A stretch of 64,000 bases of DNA from Taeniopygia guttata. Its lineage: Eukaryota > Chordata > Aves > Passeriformes > Estrildidae. A program made the position numbers and the translations under genes. Below are positions 24,830 to 38,717 of this stretch, piece by piece; position 1 is the stretch's first letter; each line of letters starts with the position of its first letter. The notes below the pieces were generated by a model. That model made no database searches. It saw nothing but the letters and a program-made list of their open reading frames with translations, and was not told the DNA's origin. Location of the stretch: positions 18,135,001-18,199,000 of the forward strand of contig NC_133036.1 in the NCBI RefSeq assembly GCF_048771995.1, written 5' to 3'.

Positions 24830-26590
24830 CCCAAAGCTACAGCACAGCTCCTCTGGCATCCTGAGTGCCAGGGCTGGGCTGGATCTTCAGAGAAGTCCCT
24901 TCCACACATCCTGGCCCTGATGCCGTGTGCAGTGAGTGGATGGCTCTGATCACACAGCAGCCTTGAATAGGAAACCCCAATTGCCCAGGGATCTTGAGAG
25001 TTACCAGGAACTGGCCTGAAGGTGAACATTTCAGATTAGCATCATAAGAGGAGGAGAAGGTGATGTGCTGAGGAGGCCCCACCATGCACTCAGCCAGCAG
25101 AAAAGGAAAAGCGATGCGCTCTCTTCACTGCTGTGCCACAGAGATAACTGAAAATGGAAAGCTGCTGCATGGAGTCCTACACCATGAGCCACAAAAGCTC
25201 TTGAGGGACGAGGTGAATCAAGTCAGGTTGCAGAGCTGAAAGCCTCCAGATGGCCTTGGATATGGCTGAAAGAGAGAAGTGGCCAACACTGCCTCTACAC
25301 TGGCTCGTGGGTGGTGGCAAATGCCCAGTGGGGGTGGCTGGACTGGTGGGAAAAGAGCATTTGGAGCAGAGAGGGGAAACCCAGCAGGGCTGCTGAGCTG
25401 TGGCAGAGCACCAGTGCTGGGTAGGGCACACGGCTGTCAAAGCCCTTCCTGCAGGGCTGCTGCAGGACAGCACAGCAGCACACGGGTGGATTGGGCTGCC
25501 AGGTTAAAGGTCTCAGGTGGATCTGGACTGGTAAGGCTGAGTTATTTCTGGCTTGGTGGGCCCATGACACCTCAGGTCATTGGGGATGCAACATCCAGAT
25601 GGGTTTGTGCCTCTAACCACAAACTCCATCTCCCAGGTTATCCATGACTGAAACGTGCACTGCAGTCACGCAGGGCCAAAGGGGAAAAGCCTCTGTGGTG
25701 TGAGGGACGGTGGTGCAAATATAAATAAGGGGAGGCCTGGCAAACGGATGGCATCCTTGGCAAATTGATGGCATCCTGCTCCTGCCAGAGCCACCAAGGC
25801 AAGCTCTGCGTGCTGACAGTGGTGGAAACACCACTGGAGGGCTGGAGATTAATCCTGTCCTCACACCACTGCCTGGGGCACAGGCCTTGAAAAACAAGTC
25901 CTGTGGGGACATGGCACCCCAGAAAGAGCTGAGTCAGGCAGTAGGACTCCTTTCTGAAATGGACTCATGGACACCCTGGCCAGAGAGCCCAGGCCTGGCT
26001 GGGTGTTTCATACTCCTGTCACAAACCCGCCTCTGGCAAAGTGCAACGCTGCAGTGGGCTGCTCAAAACCACACTGACAGCAGTGGGGGTGGGACCTTGG
26101 ACATTGGCACCCACATTTAGCATGGGCCACCTGGTGATTTTTCACTAGAGGCTCTGCCAGTGGAGCTGGCCCTGATCAGTCCAAAGCTTCACGTGCCTCA
26201 GCAGGGGATAAAGTCCCTGTGATGCATGTGAGAAATGTGCCAGGGAAGGCAGTGTGGATTTGTCCTGCCTCAGGCAAAGGCAAACCCATGTGTGGGATTG
26301 CTTTTGCTCAAGGACCTGGGTGCACGTGGTGGGTGGTGAAGAGGGATGGGGAAACATGATATTCACCTTGAGGGGATTTGATTTCTGGGTGAGAACAGTT
26401 TGTAATGTTGAATTGTGTAATTCTGGTTGCTGAATGACACTGACACCGTGTGCCATTTCTACCAAGGACAGTGAGCATGGATTGCTCCAGTTGTGAGCTC
26501 CTGGTGGAACTTGCAACCACCAGAGAGCACATCTCTCTCTCTCCCTCCCTCTCTCTTTCCCACCCACATACATATGCATGTAAGTATTTA

Positions 26591-26644
<54 letters not shown>

Positions 26645-27090
26645 GTTGGAAGGTGTAGCATCTGAGCATGATGTAGATGCTATAGGAAATGTCCTGGTTC
26701 CAGCCAGGATGGCTTAACTTTTGCAGCAGCCAGCAGGGGCATGGCCAGGACCCTGGAGTTGTCCAATACCACCTCACACCATCTGCAGTGGTGTTGTGTC
26801 TCTCTGGTTTTCTGGAGTGTGTGGTTGGGTGGCACAAGGTTCTTCTGCATGGTAAGCGACTGCATGTGAATAGTTCTTCTGTTTTGTCCATGCTCTTATT
26901 GGTGTTCTTGTTACTGTTCATTTTCCCATTTCATTGCTCTTTCTAGGAAATAATTCTTATCCCAACTCATGACTTTTCTATGCCTGCAATTCTCCTCTCT
27001 GTCCCACTGCATGGGGAGGGAGAAGTGAGGGAATGGCACGTGGTCTGGGCTGTTTCATTGGGAACGCTCAATCATTCCTAATCCATGACA
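24830..27090 (+). mobile_element. ERVL fossil: pol 3' part (RNase H and integrase) and 3' LTR-like end
   Basis: The plus strand follows avian ERVL pol in order. It starts with the end of reverse transcriptase, then RNase H (about 25080-25480), then integrase (about 25500-26400). A downstream LTR-like part begins near 26690 (TCCTGGTTCCAGCCAGGATG). The element is badly broken, with clearly more than ten breaks, and lacks gag and most of reverse transcriptase. A CA microsatellite has expanded inside it. Divergence and CpG loss suggest an old bird insertion. The identification rests on remembered ERVL sequence. Confidence 0.8.
26595..26640 (+). repeat. (CA)n microsatellite
   Basis: About 23 uninterrupted CA dinucleotides lie inside the ERVL relic, preceded by a CT-rich stretch (26530-26560). 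Confidence 0.97.
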
Positions 27091-30000
27091 TAGAGCCTCC
27101 TACATGTAACATTCCTGTTCGGCCAAAGAACACTTCAATCCACAAATGAGTTTAAATTTAGTATATTTTGAAGGCATTTATTAGTGGCTATGGTCTCTCT
27201 GCAGTCTCTGTACATCTCTTTCATTATGATAAAGGTTGAGAGGTGCAGACAGACTTGTGGAACCTGCAGCACAACAGCTCTTGCAGGTTCAGGGCTTTTT
27301 TCTAATCCTGGAGATGTGACATTGCCCAGATTGAGTGGGCATACGTGTGTGAGGGGTTGTGGGAAGCTCTGTTTCACATACTGTAAGACATGCATGCATG
27401 TTTCCATGCATTCTGCAGCTATTGGAAAGCCAGCAGCTTCTCTCTTTTACATCATTTGAAAGATGACACCTGGGGGAGGCATCTGTCTTTTGTGGTTTTG
27501 CAACAGGAATTTTCTTTCTTTCAGAAAACCGTAGTTAAGCTATGATTAAGGTTTAAATAGACAAAGTTATTTTTAATATTATTTGGAGAGGTAGTCAAGC
27601 AGTGACTCGACGTCGATGGCAAAACTCCCACTGACTGTGCCATAGTGAGGTTTTCATTCAATAAAAAGGAAATAAAGAATCTGATTCATAATGAAGAGAG
27701 GAAAAAATGAATCAATTCAAACTGTGTGGGTAGATTCTTTCCTGTGCTGTTAACTGTGCAATGCCATCAAAACAACAAGGTTTGTCCTTATCTCCTGTAG
27801 TATTTATGGTTATTCTTTACTTACAAATGACTAAACATAATTAGCCCCTATAATTAACTGTTTGTTGTCTATGGAAACTGTTGAGTGATGGCTTTTTCTG
27901 AAAAAACCCTTGTTAATAATTTAACATGAGAAATATTTTGAAATTGTCTGAATTTCGGCATTTAAAAAATGATGTAAGGGTCGACCAGGTATTGTTTGTA
28001 GACATTTTTTTAAACAAATGTGGTTTTTAGTATGTATACTATATACATCATAAATATTTCTCTCTTTTTGTCCAGTGATAAAATTATAGTTAAAAATATC
28101 ATAAGAGTTATAACTTTCATAAGAGCAAATAATATGACCATTTATACATATTATTTCATTTGACATATCTTGCTGAATGAACATGCTAGAGGGTCATAGC
28201 TCAGAAGTAATTTATTATAGTTTCCCTAATTACTATGAGTATGGCTTAATATTTGAAACAATTACTAATATAAACTATTCAATTAACTCTGCATGTTCAT
28301 TTCTGATTAATTATACTATATATAGTGCTTCTCTATTAAAATAAATACTTAATGTCAGTAACAAAAATTGTCAAATAACATGCTAACTCAGGCCTGTTTG
28401 GCCAGCCCTGAGTGGCTATTTTTTTCAATACTAGACTTAAATTTTTTTAAATTAACATTTTAATTTGCATGCCATTTTCATGCAGAACAGAATCACTCTT
28501 TTTTTTTTTTTCCTTCTTATGGGTTATGCTCTTTTATTATGTGCTTCTCAAGGTAGTTTGAGTTATCTTGATGTAATAAATATGTATTGATGCACTATCT
28601 TAATTTATCAGGGTACCAATATCCTATTATTTCCCTACCCTTAAAGCAAACCAAACTCAATCCTTATTCCATATTATCTATACTGGCTGAGTTCTAAAGT
28701 TTGCATATTGAATGAAAAGAAAAGCAAACCCTCAAGACTTCTACTTCTTGACTCTAACCAGCTGAAAAGATATGCAGGTCTCTGGTCTGCAGTTCTTTGA
28801 CTACTGTCTTTGAAAACAAAAGCACTGGGTGAACAGTCGGCTTGGGACACCTGGTTAAAATGAGTGAACTGCCTTGGCTGCCACAGCCAGAACCTGCTGC
28901 CCTTCTAAGAACAGGCTGAACTTCATGTGCTCCTTAATAGTATTTCCCATGATGTCAATTGTGATTTCTTCTGCCATTCTCTCTGGCTGTGGTCTGTGGA
29001 AGCAAAGCCAGAAGATTAAGAGAGAGTTAATGAATTAGTAGTTGCAAACACAAATTTGGAATTATTAGAGCCCAAGGCTGTTATGAGATGTCACAGCTCT
29101 CAAAAGAGGTGCTAAAACCTAAGGCATCATTTAGCTCCATAACACTGTAACACTGTTGTTTAGATATTGTGGTCCAAATTCAGTGTCACGTGGCAGTAAG
29201 GGAAAGATTTAGTCACTTCTTTTGATGTTGTCTTGTTGAATCTCTGACTTAATCGTTTCCAAATGTTTTCACATAAACTGATTATGCAGCTGCTGCTGGT
29301 TTCTGCATTTCAGCAGCTCTAAATATGGGGCCCTTAGGAGAACATAAAAGTAGATTTGGGGCTGCCTTGGCACTATTGGTTTTAGGCCTGCCTGGCAGTG
29401 ATCACAGCTCATGTGGCTGCAGAGCTCTTGGCTGGTACTGTACAATCTGAAATTGATCCACATATTTGCTCTACATCTGCTCTTCCCTGTGCAGAACCTC
29501 AGGAATAGTATTAGTAATGACCATGGGAGTGAAAATTGCCCATAAGGAAGAGGAGCATATGTTACACAGTAAATACAAATATTTCTGAAACAAAGTTACA
29601 TTGTGGGAATAGTAAGATGGTGAATGCTTGCACATCAAGATTTACATATCACTGATGGGTTTTCTGTTAACTTTTTGTGCCCTTGAGAGGCTTTGCAGAA
29701 ATCTGAGCCCTTCTGTGCTGGGATGCATCAAGTAAATTACCAGCATAAACAGTGAGATTGGTGCCAAGCTAAATGTGGGCACTGCAATGAATATTTGTGT
29801 TTCCAACTGGATTAATGTACTTTTAATAGATGTATAGACACAGGATGAAATATTTAAAATTGCTTGACATTAATTGACAGTTAAATATTTGTTAGTGTGG
29901 CTTGCTTTTGAGAAGTAGGAACCCTTGTGATTTTCCCTTCTGTGTCACTATAATCAATGGACACTGCTTTGCCATTAAGTTCAGCAAATGTAGGACTGAG

Positions 30001-32446
30001 AACAAATTAACTCATCACTATACACCAGTTCTTTACAGTAGAGGAGGCAGGATGAGTTGGATTTGTGATTGCTGCACCTGTGACCGTGGAAAAGGATCAA
30101 TGCCATGTTGGCTAATGAAATAATGGTATTAAATATTATCTCCTTGAATTACTATCTTTGTTCAAGCTAGTACAATACCATTTTTCTGGCAGAACTACTC
30201 CTATTTTTTCATAGTTAGAGCAGAAGAGCATGGAATAAGTAAGATTAAAAAAACAACAATTGTTGTAATTACTGTCATTTCTGAAAGCAAATTACTATAG
30301 TAAAGCAATAGTTTAAAAGGAGTAGGTTTTCCTGAGTTACATGACAATTATATGTGAGCTGCCATATTTTTTGTAGTTAACAAAACAAATGCATACACAT
30401 AGTTTTGTTCATTTGTTCCAAGAGGGTCTGTGAATAATGATAGACTCCTAAAAGCTAATTACAGTTAACTCCCAAAACAACTGGTTGTGTGAGATAGTAA
30501 CTGAAAAATCTATAAACATCTCGAAAGTCTGTGAGTCTGACAATGTGAATACCAATTTAAGTATAAATTTATACTTGGGTATTTTATTCAAATAGGTTTT
30601 AAAACTGTCTTTGCAGTGCATCCCCTGGCATGGACAAAACAATCACTATGCTGCCATGGCAAGAAGTGCCCTAATGAAGGGTATTTGAACACTGAGTGCT
30701 GTAGATGTATACACCAGTCTGGGGATCATGGGATTTTCTGTGCTATATACACTGTGTTACCCTGGAGTCCTCTCAAATATGTACAAGATCAAAGAACTTT
30801 TCTGTTAGCTACTTTTAATTTAGGATTTCTGACCCCAGTGGTTCTATCAGCTTGATTGCTTTCTGTTTAAAAGAATTCATAAATGTGTAATATATAAATA
30901 TAGAGCAACATGTGGAGCAACGTATGTATAAATTGATTTTATTATTGTTGCCTGCTATAGGATTCTCCCCTATACCCTCTGAAATATGATTGAGACATAG
31001 CACTCTGAGATTTCCCAGAGTGAGAACTCTGTACAGAAATTATTTATTTAGAAAAGTTGTAGTTACCTTCATGTAATTCTGATTTTAAGTATGTACCTTT
31101 TTGCAACAGTCCTGTTCATCTGCCATTACAGGCACTTGTGGATACTATCCTAAGTGATTTTACTGCAGTTTTCTTTGATTTTATTTCCTAATTTTCATTA
31201 AAATTTACCTTCCACTGAGGAAATAGCTGGAATGTTTGATAGCCACATGGATACCCTGGGAGGGGATGCCCTCCTGGGGAGTTGTGGTGCAACCACGCCA
31301 CTGCTGTGCTGAGGGATAAAGGAATGAACATCAGCTCAGGGGAGCACCACTGATCTGTGAGAGCCTGATGCGAATGAAAGGGGATCTCAGATGACTCAAC
31401 CTTCACTAACCTGGAAGTGCACAGGCAGAAATTTTCTCGATATTGTCTTTCAGTTTTTGACAAATATCTCACTGCCTCAGGCATAGGGTTTGCAGATGAT
31501 GTTGTATCCTAACAATATGTACGGTTAAAGCTTTGTCAAAACAAGTACCAATGTGCTCTTAAAACAGTTTTGATCATCTAAATCACTGATTAGCCTCATA
31601 CTTTCTTTTTTTTCTTTCCTTCTCTCTAGGCATACTTACAGCCTATGTGTGTATGAATCCACAGGGCTGCCAGTCTTGTTCACTCATTGTTCAGTTGTTG
31701 AAATTATTTTCCTTTCTTGTTCTTCAACCCATTTATCACAGGCTCTCCTTTTATTTTCATGCTTTGTTTGGAACATACAACTATGATCCACAGCTCTGCT
31801 GCACAGACTGTGTCATAGTTAAAGGATATATTGGATTACAGGGTTTTCTTTATGCACAAGGAAATCTGACTTTTCATGGTTTTAAACTCCATTGAATGTT
31901 GAAGTAACTTTGATTATTCTACAAATCTCTTGACAGCAGTTTTGTTCCATGGTTTATGATTATCCTTTTTTCCTCCTCTCTGTACTGTGGTCTGAATTAG
32001 TATGCTGATTTGTGAAAACATTACTGTGTTTTACATTAATCAGATTTCACTTGTACGCTTCAGATAAATTTTACTTTTAGGAATTTTATACAATGTGCAA
32101 TAATTAAAACAGCCTAGGCAGCATGGAACAGATGTGAAAACATCCCACCTTCAGGGCAGGTATCATTTCCTACCCCTAGCTGTGAGGCCACCATCCTTGA
32201 TGACATGCTACCAGCTTTTTACCACTCTAGCTGTAACTGTCAATATCTGGCAGGATCACTGAGGCTCCAGAAAGACAAGTGCTTGTTGATCCAGTGGGCA
32301 AACCAAAGAGAGCAGAGCATTTTGTGTCATGGAAATCTGCCTCATGACTTCGTAATGATGGACTTGACATGTTCTGTGTCCTCTTCCTGGTAGGTGTTGG
32401 CTCACAGCCTGTGTAAAGATCAGACATCCACACTTTAGCACAGGTT

Positions 32447-32560
32447 GGCATTTCTTCTTTAAACTTATTTTATCTTTTAAACTTGCTTTTTTAAACTTGC
32501 TTTTTTAAAACTTGCTTTTTAAAAAATGTGCTTTAAACTTATTTTATCTTTTAGTGAAAT
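32447..32560 (+). repeat. Low-complexity tandem of about 16-bp units
   Basis: There are irregular copies of TTTAAACTTGCTTTT mixed with CTTATTTTATCTTTTAAA. Confidence 0.75.
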
Positions 32561-34587
32561 TAGCTAAACAGATTATTGTCCTGATATACTAATACATTGT
32601 CTTTCCTTTTATTTACTTTTATTTCCTATTTATTTCCTTGTATTACAACTTATATCCTTTTTCACTCTCTCTGTGGAACAGTTTCACTGAGGCACAGTTC
32701 CAAATTCTTCCTGTTATCAGTCTACTCATGTTAAGAAGAGCTTTAGGAAATAAGATGTAATTTACTCTTTTATGTACACAAAAACTACTGTGCTATGAAT
32801 ATGTATTGAGATCATTGAGAAGAAAATTTAGAATTGTCAGTAATAATTGTTCTAGTTGATTCCAAGGATACTTTCATACTTTAAAATCATTAGGACTTTT
32901 AAAACTATGTGGGGTATTGCAGTGAATAAGAAGTGCACACTTCATGAGAATGAGTGTAAGAGAAATTAATGCTCAAAACCACACCATTGGAACTTTAAAA
33001 CTATAACTATAGTAGACAAATAATGGAAACAAAGCCATACATCAGTCTTAGTGACAACTCCTGAGACAGGTGAAACACAAATTGCATCTTCTAGGACCAA
33101 ATAAAACTTTTAAGGAAGTATCTGGGCCAAATTTTAATGAAGACTAGCCAGAGATGCTAAATTTTTGTTATTGGTAACACAAGTAGTAGGAAATAAAAAA
33201 TATATATATATATTTGTTGATGAAACAGGAGAAGCCTGGTTATCCTTACCCTCTACTGTGCTTTTCCTGTTCAACTGGTAATTGGGTGCAAGTAAAATGG
33301 CAGTCTATAATAAGTATACTGTGTAGTATAGACTGCAACTATTATTCAGTTTACAGTGGAATTGCTGCAGTGCTTGTAGTCTGGTTCAGAACTGTTCTGT
33401 CAGTATTGCTGTGATTTTTAACCCAGGGCTTCTTGGTGAAATGGCAGAGCAGCAGCTCTGAGTTACTTGCTGCACCATTCCTCAGATGGCAGCTTGCTGA
33501 ACAGCATGCTCTGGCTAAATTGGAAGTCTTTGCACAAGTTTGCTAGTTGTAAGAATGGATGAAAGACAGCTCTAAAAATTATTATTGTTCCCAGCTAATG
33601 GGTGACATTACACCAGAGAGCATTTTCTGGGCTGGTAGGGGGAATGCTACAGGGTGGTGTGACAGGGGAGCTGCTCTGCAGCCTCTGCATCTGCACTGCA
33701 GTAGTTCTCACTACCCTTCTCCACAGCACCAAAACCACTCACTGAACTGAAGTGTCTCTACACTCCTAATTTATGTTTTGATTTTCTGTGCATGCTCCAC
33801 TTTAGATGAGCCTGATTATATGTAACACTTTAATTAATTTCTAATTTTTTTCCTCTTTTTAACAGAATTGGAGGCTGGGAGCACATTGCTGAGCAACCTC
33901 ATGTGGCTATTTTCATCTTCTCTGGTAACAATATTTATTCTGAGCAAAGATATTTGTTCTCTCCCTAGGAGATAGATAGCTTTAATGTGCATTCATTGTG
34001 TGAGTTAGAGGAGCTTTCATGCTTCTAATTCCAATCTGTTTGATCTCCTACTTAAATTCTAAAATAAGTCTAGTAACTCATGCAGCTAGTATATGTTGAC
34101 TAAGAATGTAGTGATACTTTGTTCCATTTCCTTCTGTAGAAAAGTAATAAAGACAACCTCAGGCCCCGCTGAGCCTGTTATTTCTGTGAATTCTTGCAGG
34201 TAAAGGGGAATCTGAAAACACATTAATTCACCTAAAATGTGATTCAGCTTTATTTTGGTACTACTCTTCTATCATTTACAAGCAGAAGGGACTTACTTCT
34301 TGAGTTACTTTAACCCTCATTTACCAAACATTTTGCATATCAAGAAAAATAGTAAATCCTTTAAGACTCCAGCTACCAGAGAGAGCAAGCCCCTAATATA
34401 GCCAAAGCACAAAAGGATTTATAAACTAAACTAAATCATCCAAACTCATGCCATCAGCAGATATGAAGGAACTGGGAGAAGAGAGAAAACAGTTTAGCAT
34501 CTGAGTAGATCTGGAGTCTCACTATTGTCTTGCAGTGCTTTTCTACTGAGTAGATAATACAACCCAGCATCACCGCAGTTTAAATCG

Positions 34588-34665
34588 CCAGGGAGGTGAT
34601 TTAAAGCCACCAGGGAGGTGATTTAAAGCCACCAGGGAGGTGATTTAAAGCCACCAGGGAGGTAG
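34588..34665 (+). repeat. Four 22-bp tandem units
   Basis: The unit CCAGGGAGGTGATTTAAAGC plus CA starts at 34588, 34610, 34632 and 34654. Copies 2-4 are nearly identical. Confidence 0.93.
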
Positions 34666-34804
34666 GAGCTATGGTGTGCTGTTGAAATAGCCTTTCCCAA
34701 GTGGAATGGGTGTGTAGGAACTCGGGGTCCCTGTGAACACTGCAGAATGCCTGTGCTGTGCTGGGCAGATTGCAGGGCACAGATGTGAGTGTGCCACAGG
34801 GAAT

Positions 34805-34806
<2 letters not shown>

Positions 34807-34849
<43 letters not shown>
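34807..34849 (+). repeat. (GT)n microsatellite
   Basis: About 21 GT dinucleotides occur without interruption. They lie 140 bases after the 22-bp tandem repeat. Confidence 0.97.
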
Positions 34850-34852
<3 letters not shown>

Positions 34853-37800
34853 GCCTGGGATGGATGGCACAGCTGACATAAAGGCTGACATAAACCAGCA
34901 ACTTGAGAAACCAAATCACACTGACAATATTGAGAGCCACAAAGAAGAGAGAAATAAAGCAGTGCTGGTTGTGGCCTGGCTTTTTCTTTCAGGTGTCTGC
35001 AATAATTTGTTGTCCACTGGAGCTTATTGATAAAGTGCAGCTTAAAAAATTTGTTAAGGAACTCTGATAAACTCCCTCCAATTATTTCTGTGAGTATTTG
35101 AAATGCAGACAATTCTAATTCTCCTCTGTAATTATTCTGCATGTTTCGAAAATTTGATCTTAGTAACATAATTAAACACAAATGAGACATAATTTACTTC
35201 ATGGAGAGGTTGTGTGGACCTTCAGTTTTGTTAAGAGAGCTAAGTTACAAGTATAAAAAAAAACCCTATTACAGCAATTACAGCTGCCTTGATAGTAGTT
35301 ACAAAGACAACTGAACCCTTTCAAGAGAGAATAATTTTATTTTCTTTTTCAAGCAATTACCCTAATGTAATTGCTGCTCATAATCTGGTCTGCTTGATAC
35401 AAACTCAGGATTTCATAGGATGTTCAGTGTCATAGAGGAATATCACAGCTTTGCACTCTCTTTGGAAAAATGCCTATATATTGGTGATGTTCTTACAGTA
35501 TTTCTCCATCAATTTGTATTTGCCTTCCTGTGATACCAAATTGCTCATATTTATTCCCATCACATTTTATAAAATGAATGTGAATTATAACAGGGTTTTT
35601 CAGCTCTACACAAAATTCATGAATAACAAATTCCTAAAGAAGAGGAAGGAAAATAGATCACTGTGAGGTTTAGTAATGATCTATAATGGATCAAGGCAGA
35701 AATAGTGTTAGAGTTGGTACAGCAAAGTACCCTTGAGAATTTTCTTCTCTTTCAGGGAGAGTGTAGTTGTCACTAAATGTAAACCTTATTAAATGCAGCT
35801 AGATAGTGCTGTGCAGTGATGCAATAAAACCAGAGATGAACAGTGTGAGGCTGAGACAAATAATGTCTTACCACACCTCATGTTTTCTACCCAAATTTTC
35901 TTTACTGCCAGCTGTCAAAAGAGAACAGTGGTGATTATATGGGATCACAGACTTGCTGATCTGCACAAATCTGTACATGCATTGAAACTAATACATGCTG
36001 AAAAGGAGATAAATGCATATAAATTGCTTGTGGAACTGATAAAATTATAGTCTTAGTCTAAAGAAATCTCAACCAAATTAATGCATAGTTAGACATGCTT
36101 GTAAAAGAAACCTAAGCTTTTATTAGTTACAAAAACTAGATACAGGGGAAACTGATGTGAATAAAGTAATAAAATGACATGTAATCACAGTAAGACAAGT
36201 ATTACACACATGGACAGGCTAAGGTTCCAAGTTATTTTAATGTTTTTTCGTACTAATATTAACAGAATCCATAATCTTTGTATCATTCTGTCTTCATTTT
36301 TCTACTGCATATTTTTAAGAACTGTAGTATCAGTAAAACTTTATCAAAACTTTATTTTGGTGGTGTTATGTGAGTTTTTCGTGATCCAGTTCTGTCAAAA
36401 GCATTAAAATGAATGAGCATACCTATAGCATACATAATGTATAACATCTACTCCTAGAGCCATCTCTGTATTATGTTTTGGAAGGGGATATGAAGGCTTG
36501 ACACTTGGCTTGAGCAGTGATTCAGTTTGGTGTGACTCTTTTAAAGTGATTTTAAAATAGTCTGCAAATCACCCTGAAGTAGAGCACCTAGGATGGGTTC
36601 TGCTGGTTGTGTTTTCAAAGTGGATGTTGTGATGTGATAATTAATTTCCCTAGGTCAGCAGATGCTAAAGCATACACGTATGTACCTTCATATATAATTT
36701 CCTAAAATATACATATATTTATATGAACACAAAAGTGTGTGACCAAAAATTAGGTGTCAAAATTTTTAATTAGTCCTATGTGAGCATCAAAGTATAACTC
36801 CAAACTGAGTGGATTTTATCTTGATGAGATAGTGGCATGGACACAATCTGTTAAAAGAGTCTGCATCCATCATTTTGCTTTCAATCCACTGTTTTGGTGA
36901 GGTGCAAGGGTGTTATTTAATGGAAATGAGAGATGCAATTTACTATAATTCCCATAAAAAGGGTTAAATCAGAATGTAGAGGTGGCTATATATGTTTTTA
37001 AAATTACAATAATAGACTCACCAAGGAAAAATTATTTTATGAAACATTCCATTATTGCTTTTACAGACTCATAATTTGAGAATTACTGCTCAAATCCCCA
37101 GATGAAATGATTTTACAATCATGGGTGCATTAGAGGTTTAAGAATTGTCTAGTTAGATTACAAAGAGTTTAGTTGTGAAAAATTGTTGTGTGATTTGTTA
37201 GGCTATTTAGCATTGCACAGACACATGTGAATTAGGCTGTATCTGCAGAACAGACAGCTCACCGCTGTGCTGAATGTGGGGCCTTCTCATCTACAGGTAA
37301 ACTTTGTACTGATCCACTTACCATTTCTTGTGACGTCCATTTCTCTCATTCCAGGTACACCTGACATGACACTACTGATCCTCAGGCATTCATTAAGAGC
37401 CAGAGTGATAGGCAAATGGGAATTACAATTATAATAATTCCAACAAAGGAGTTGATAAGGAAAAGGTAAGGCACAGGTCTGTAGCTCAGTGAGGGTAAGG
37501 ATCTCAACCCAACGCACTACCATAGCCACACGTTATATTGTTGAAATAAAAAGGCCTAAAGCACTGGTACTGGTTCTCAGGGGGAGTATGTGAGCACCTG
37601 CAAATGGGAAAACAAGGAAAAGTTCAGCAAACGTGAGGTAGAGCTGGTTCACTGTAGCTGTTAGGGCAACCTAAGCAGGGGTACCTGCCCCTTGCACTCT
37701 TCTGCAATTCTCTTCATGAAGGTGCCAGTTAACTTCTGCTGTCGTCTTGCTGCTTGTTATCACATTAAGCTTTGTCCATTTTCAGCGGGAGAGGATGGGT

Positions 37801-38106
37801 TTACCTGGTTCACGGTGATCCAAAGTGGCAGCCTTGCTCTGGACACGTTACCTGTGTGGTGAGCAGAGGACTTGTTCCAGGGTCCGCAGGGCTGGAAGGG
37901 CTGGGGCCCAACACCTGGTACGGGGGAAGCGCCTGTACGAGCTCTAAGGCCAGCCGGGCTCCCGGGGAGGCTTTTCTGCAGGCGCCCGTCACCGACCAGA
38001 GCGGGAGCTGCAGCGGAGCCAGCGCAGCGCAGCTCCGGGGGAAGCTGCCGGGAGAAGGCACCGGGTGCCCGGCCGGGGGCCGGGGGGGCGCTGGGCGCGG
38101 CCTCGC

Positions 38107-38166
38107 GGCACGGGCCCGGAGCTCCGCGCACCGCCCGGCACGGGCCCGGAGCTCCGCGCACCGCCC
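38107..38166 (+). repeat. Two perfect tandem 30-bp units in the LRP3 island
   Basis: A 30-bp GC-rich unit beginning GGCACGGGCCCGGAGCTCCG occurs twice back to back with no difference. It lies upstream of exon 1. It may be a copy-number polymorphism or an assembly-sensitive site. Confidence 0.9.
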
Positions 38167-38445
38167 GGCCCGGGGGCGGCCCCGCGGGGCGCTGCGCGGG
38201 CCCGGCCCGCCGCGGGCTGCCTGCGCCATGGCCGCGGCCGGAGCGGGGAGAACCGTGCCCGACAGGAAGCGCGGCGGCCGGCGCTGCGCGGGCGGGCTCG
38301 GCCCTCGCCGTCCCTTCCGCCCCCGGCCGCGCTCCGCCCGGGCGCTGGCGGCGGCCCCGCAGGTGTGCGCGGCGCGGAGCGGAGCGGGGCGGCGCTGCGC
38401 TCCCCTCGCCGCCGGCCCGGCCGCCGCAGCCGCTCGGCGGGCCTG

Positions 38446-38452
38446 TCACGTG
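38446..38452. promoter_or_regulatory. E-box TCACGTG in the LRP3 CpG island
   Basis: A palindromic CACGTG core with a 5' T fits USF and MITF/TFE-type bHLH factors. It lies about 270 bases upstream of the LRP3 start codon. The site is seen directly; its use is inference. Confidence 0.4.
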
Positions 38453-38540
38453 GGGCAGCGGCGGCGGCGCTGCGGTCTGTTCTCCGCCACCTGCCCCGGA
38501 GCGGCGGCGCGGCCCGGCCATGGGGCCGCGGCCGGCGCCC

Positions 38541-38588
38541 GCTCCTCTCCCGGCTCCTCTCCCGGCTCCTCTCCCGGCTCCTCTCCCG
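38541..38588 (+). repeat. Four 12-bp tandem units (GCTCCTCTCCCG) in the LRP3 island
   Basis: The 12-bp unit GCTCCTCTCCCG is repeated four times exactly, about 130-180 bases before the start codon. It is a pyrimidine-rich strand of the kind that can form triplex or S1-sensitive promoter DNA. Length variation between individuals is likely. Confidence 0.92.
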
Positions 38589-38717
38589 GCTCCCCGCCGG
38601 GCGGGGGCACCGCGGGCCGGCGGCGCCGCCGACTGCTGCGGCTCGGCGTAGCGGCTCGGCGGGCGCGGAGCCTCCGCGGTTCCCCCCGCGCTGAAGGGCA
38701 GGCGACAGCGACCCGCC

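Larger units (their letters stand above)
27091..37869. other. Long AT-rich stretch upstream of LRP3
   Basis: About 10.8 kb hold only the small tandem repeats listed separately and a short TA run near 33200-33219. CR1 and LTR copies are absent, in contrast to the left part of the window. It may hold distal regulatory elements of LRP3, but none can be named from sequence alone. Confidence 0.5.

Noticed and set aside
26145-26921. Minus-strand frame of 258 codons
   Set aside because: It is antisense to the ERVL relic and crosses a CA microsatellite. It has no own homology.
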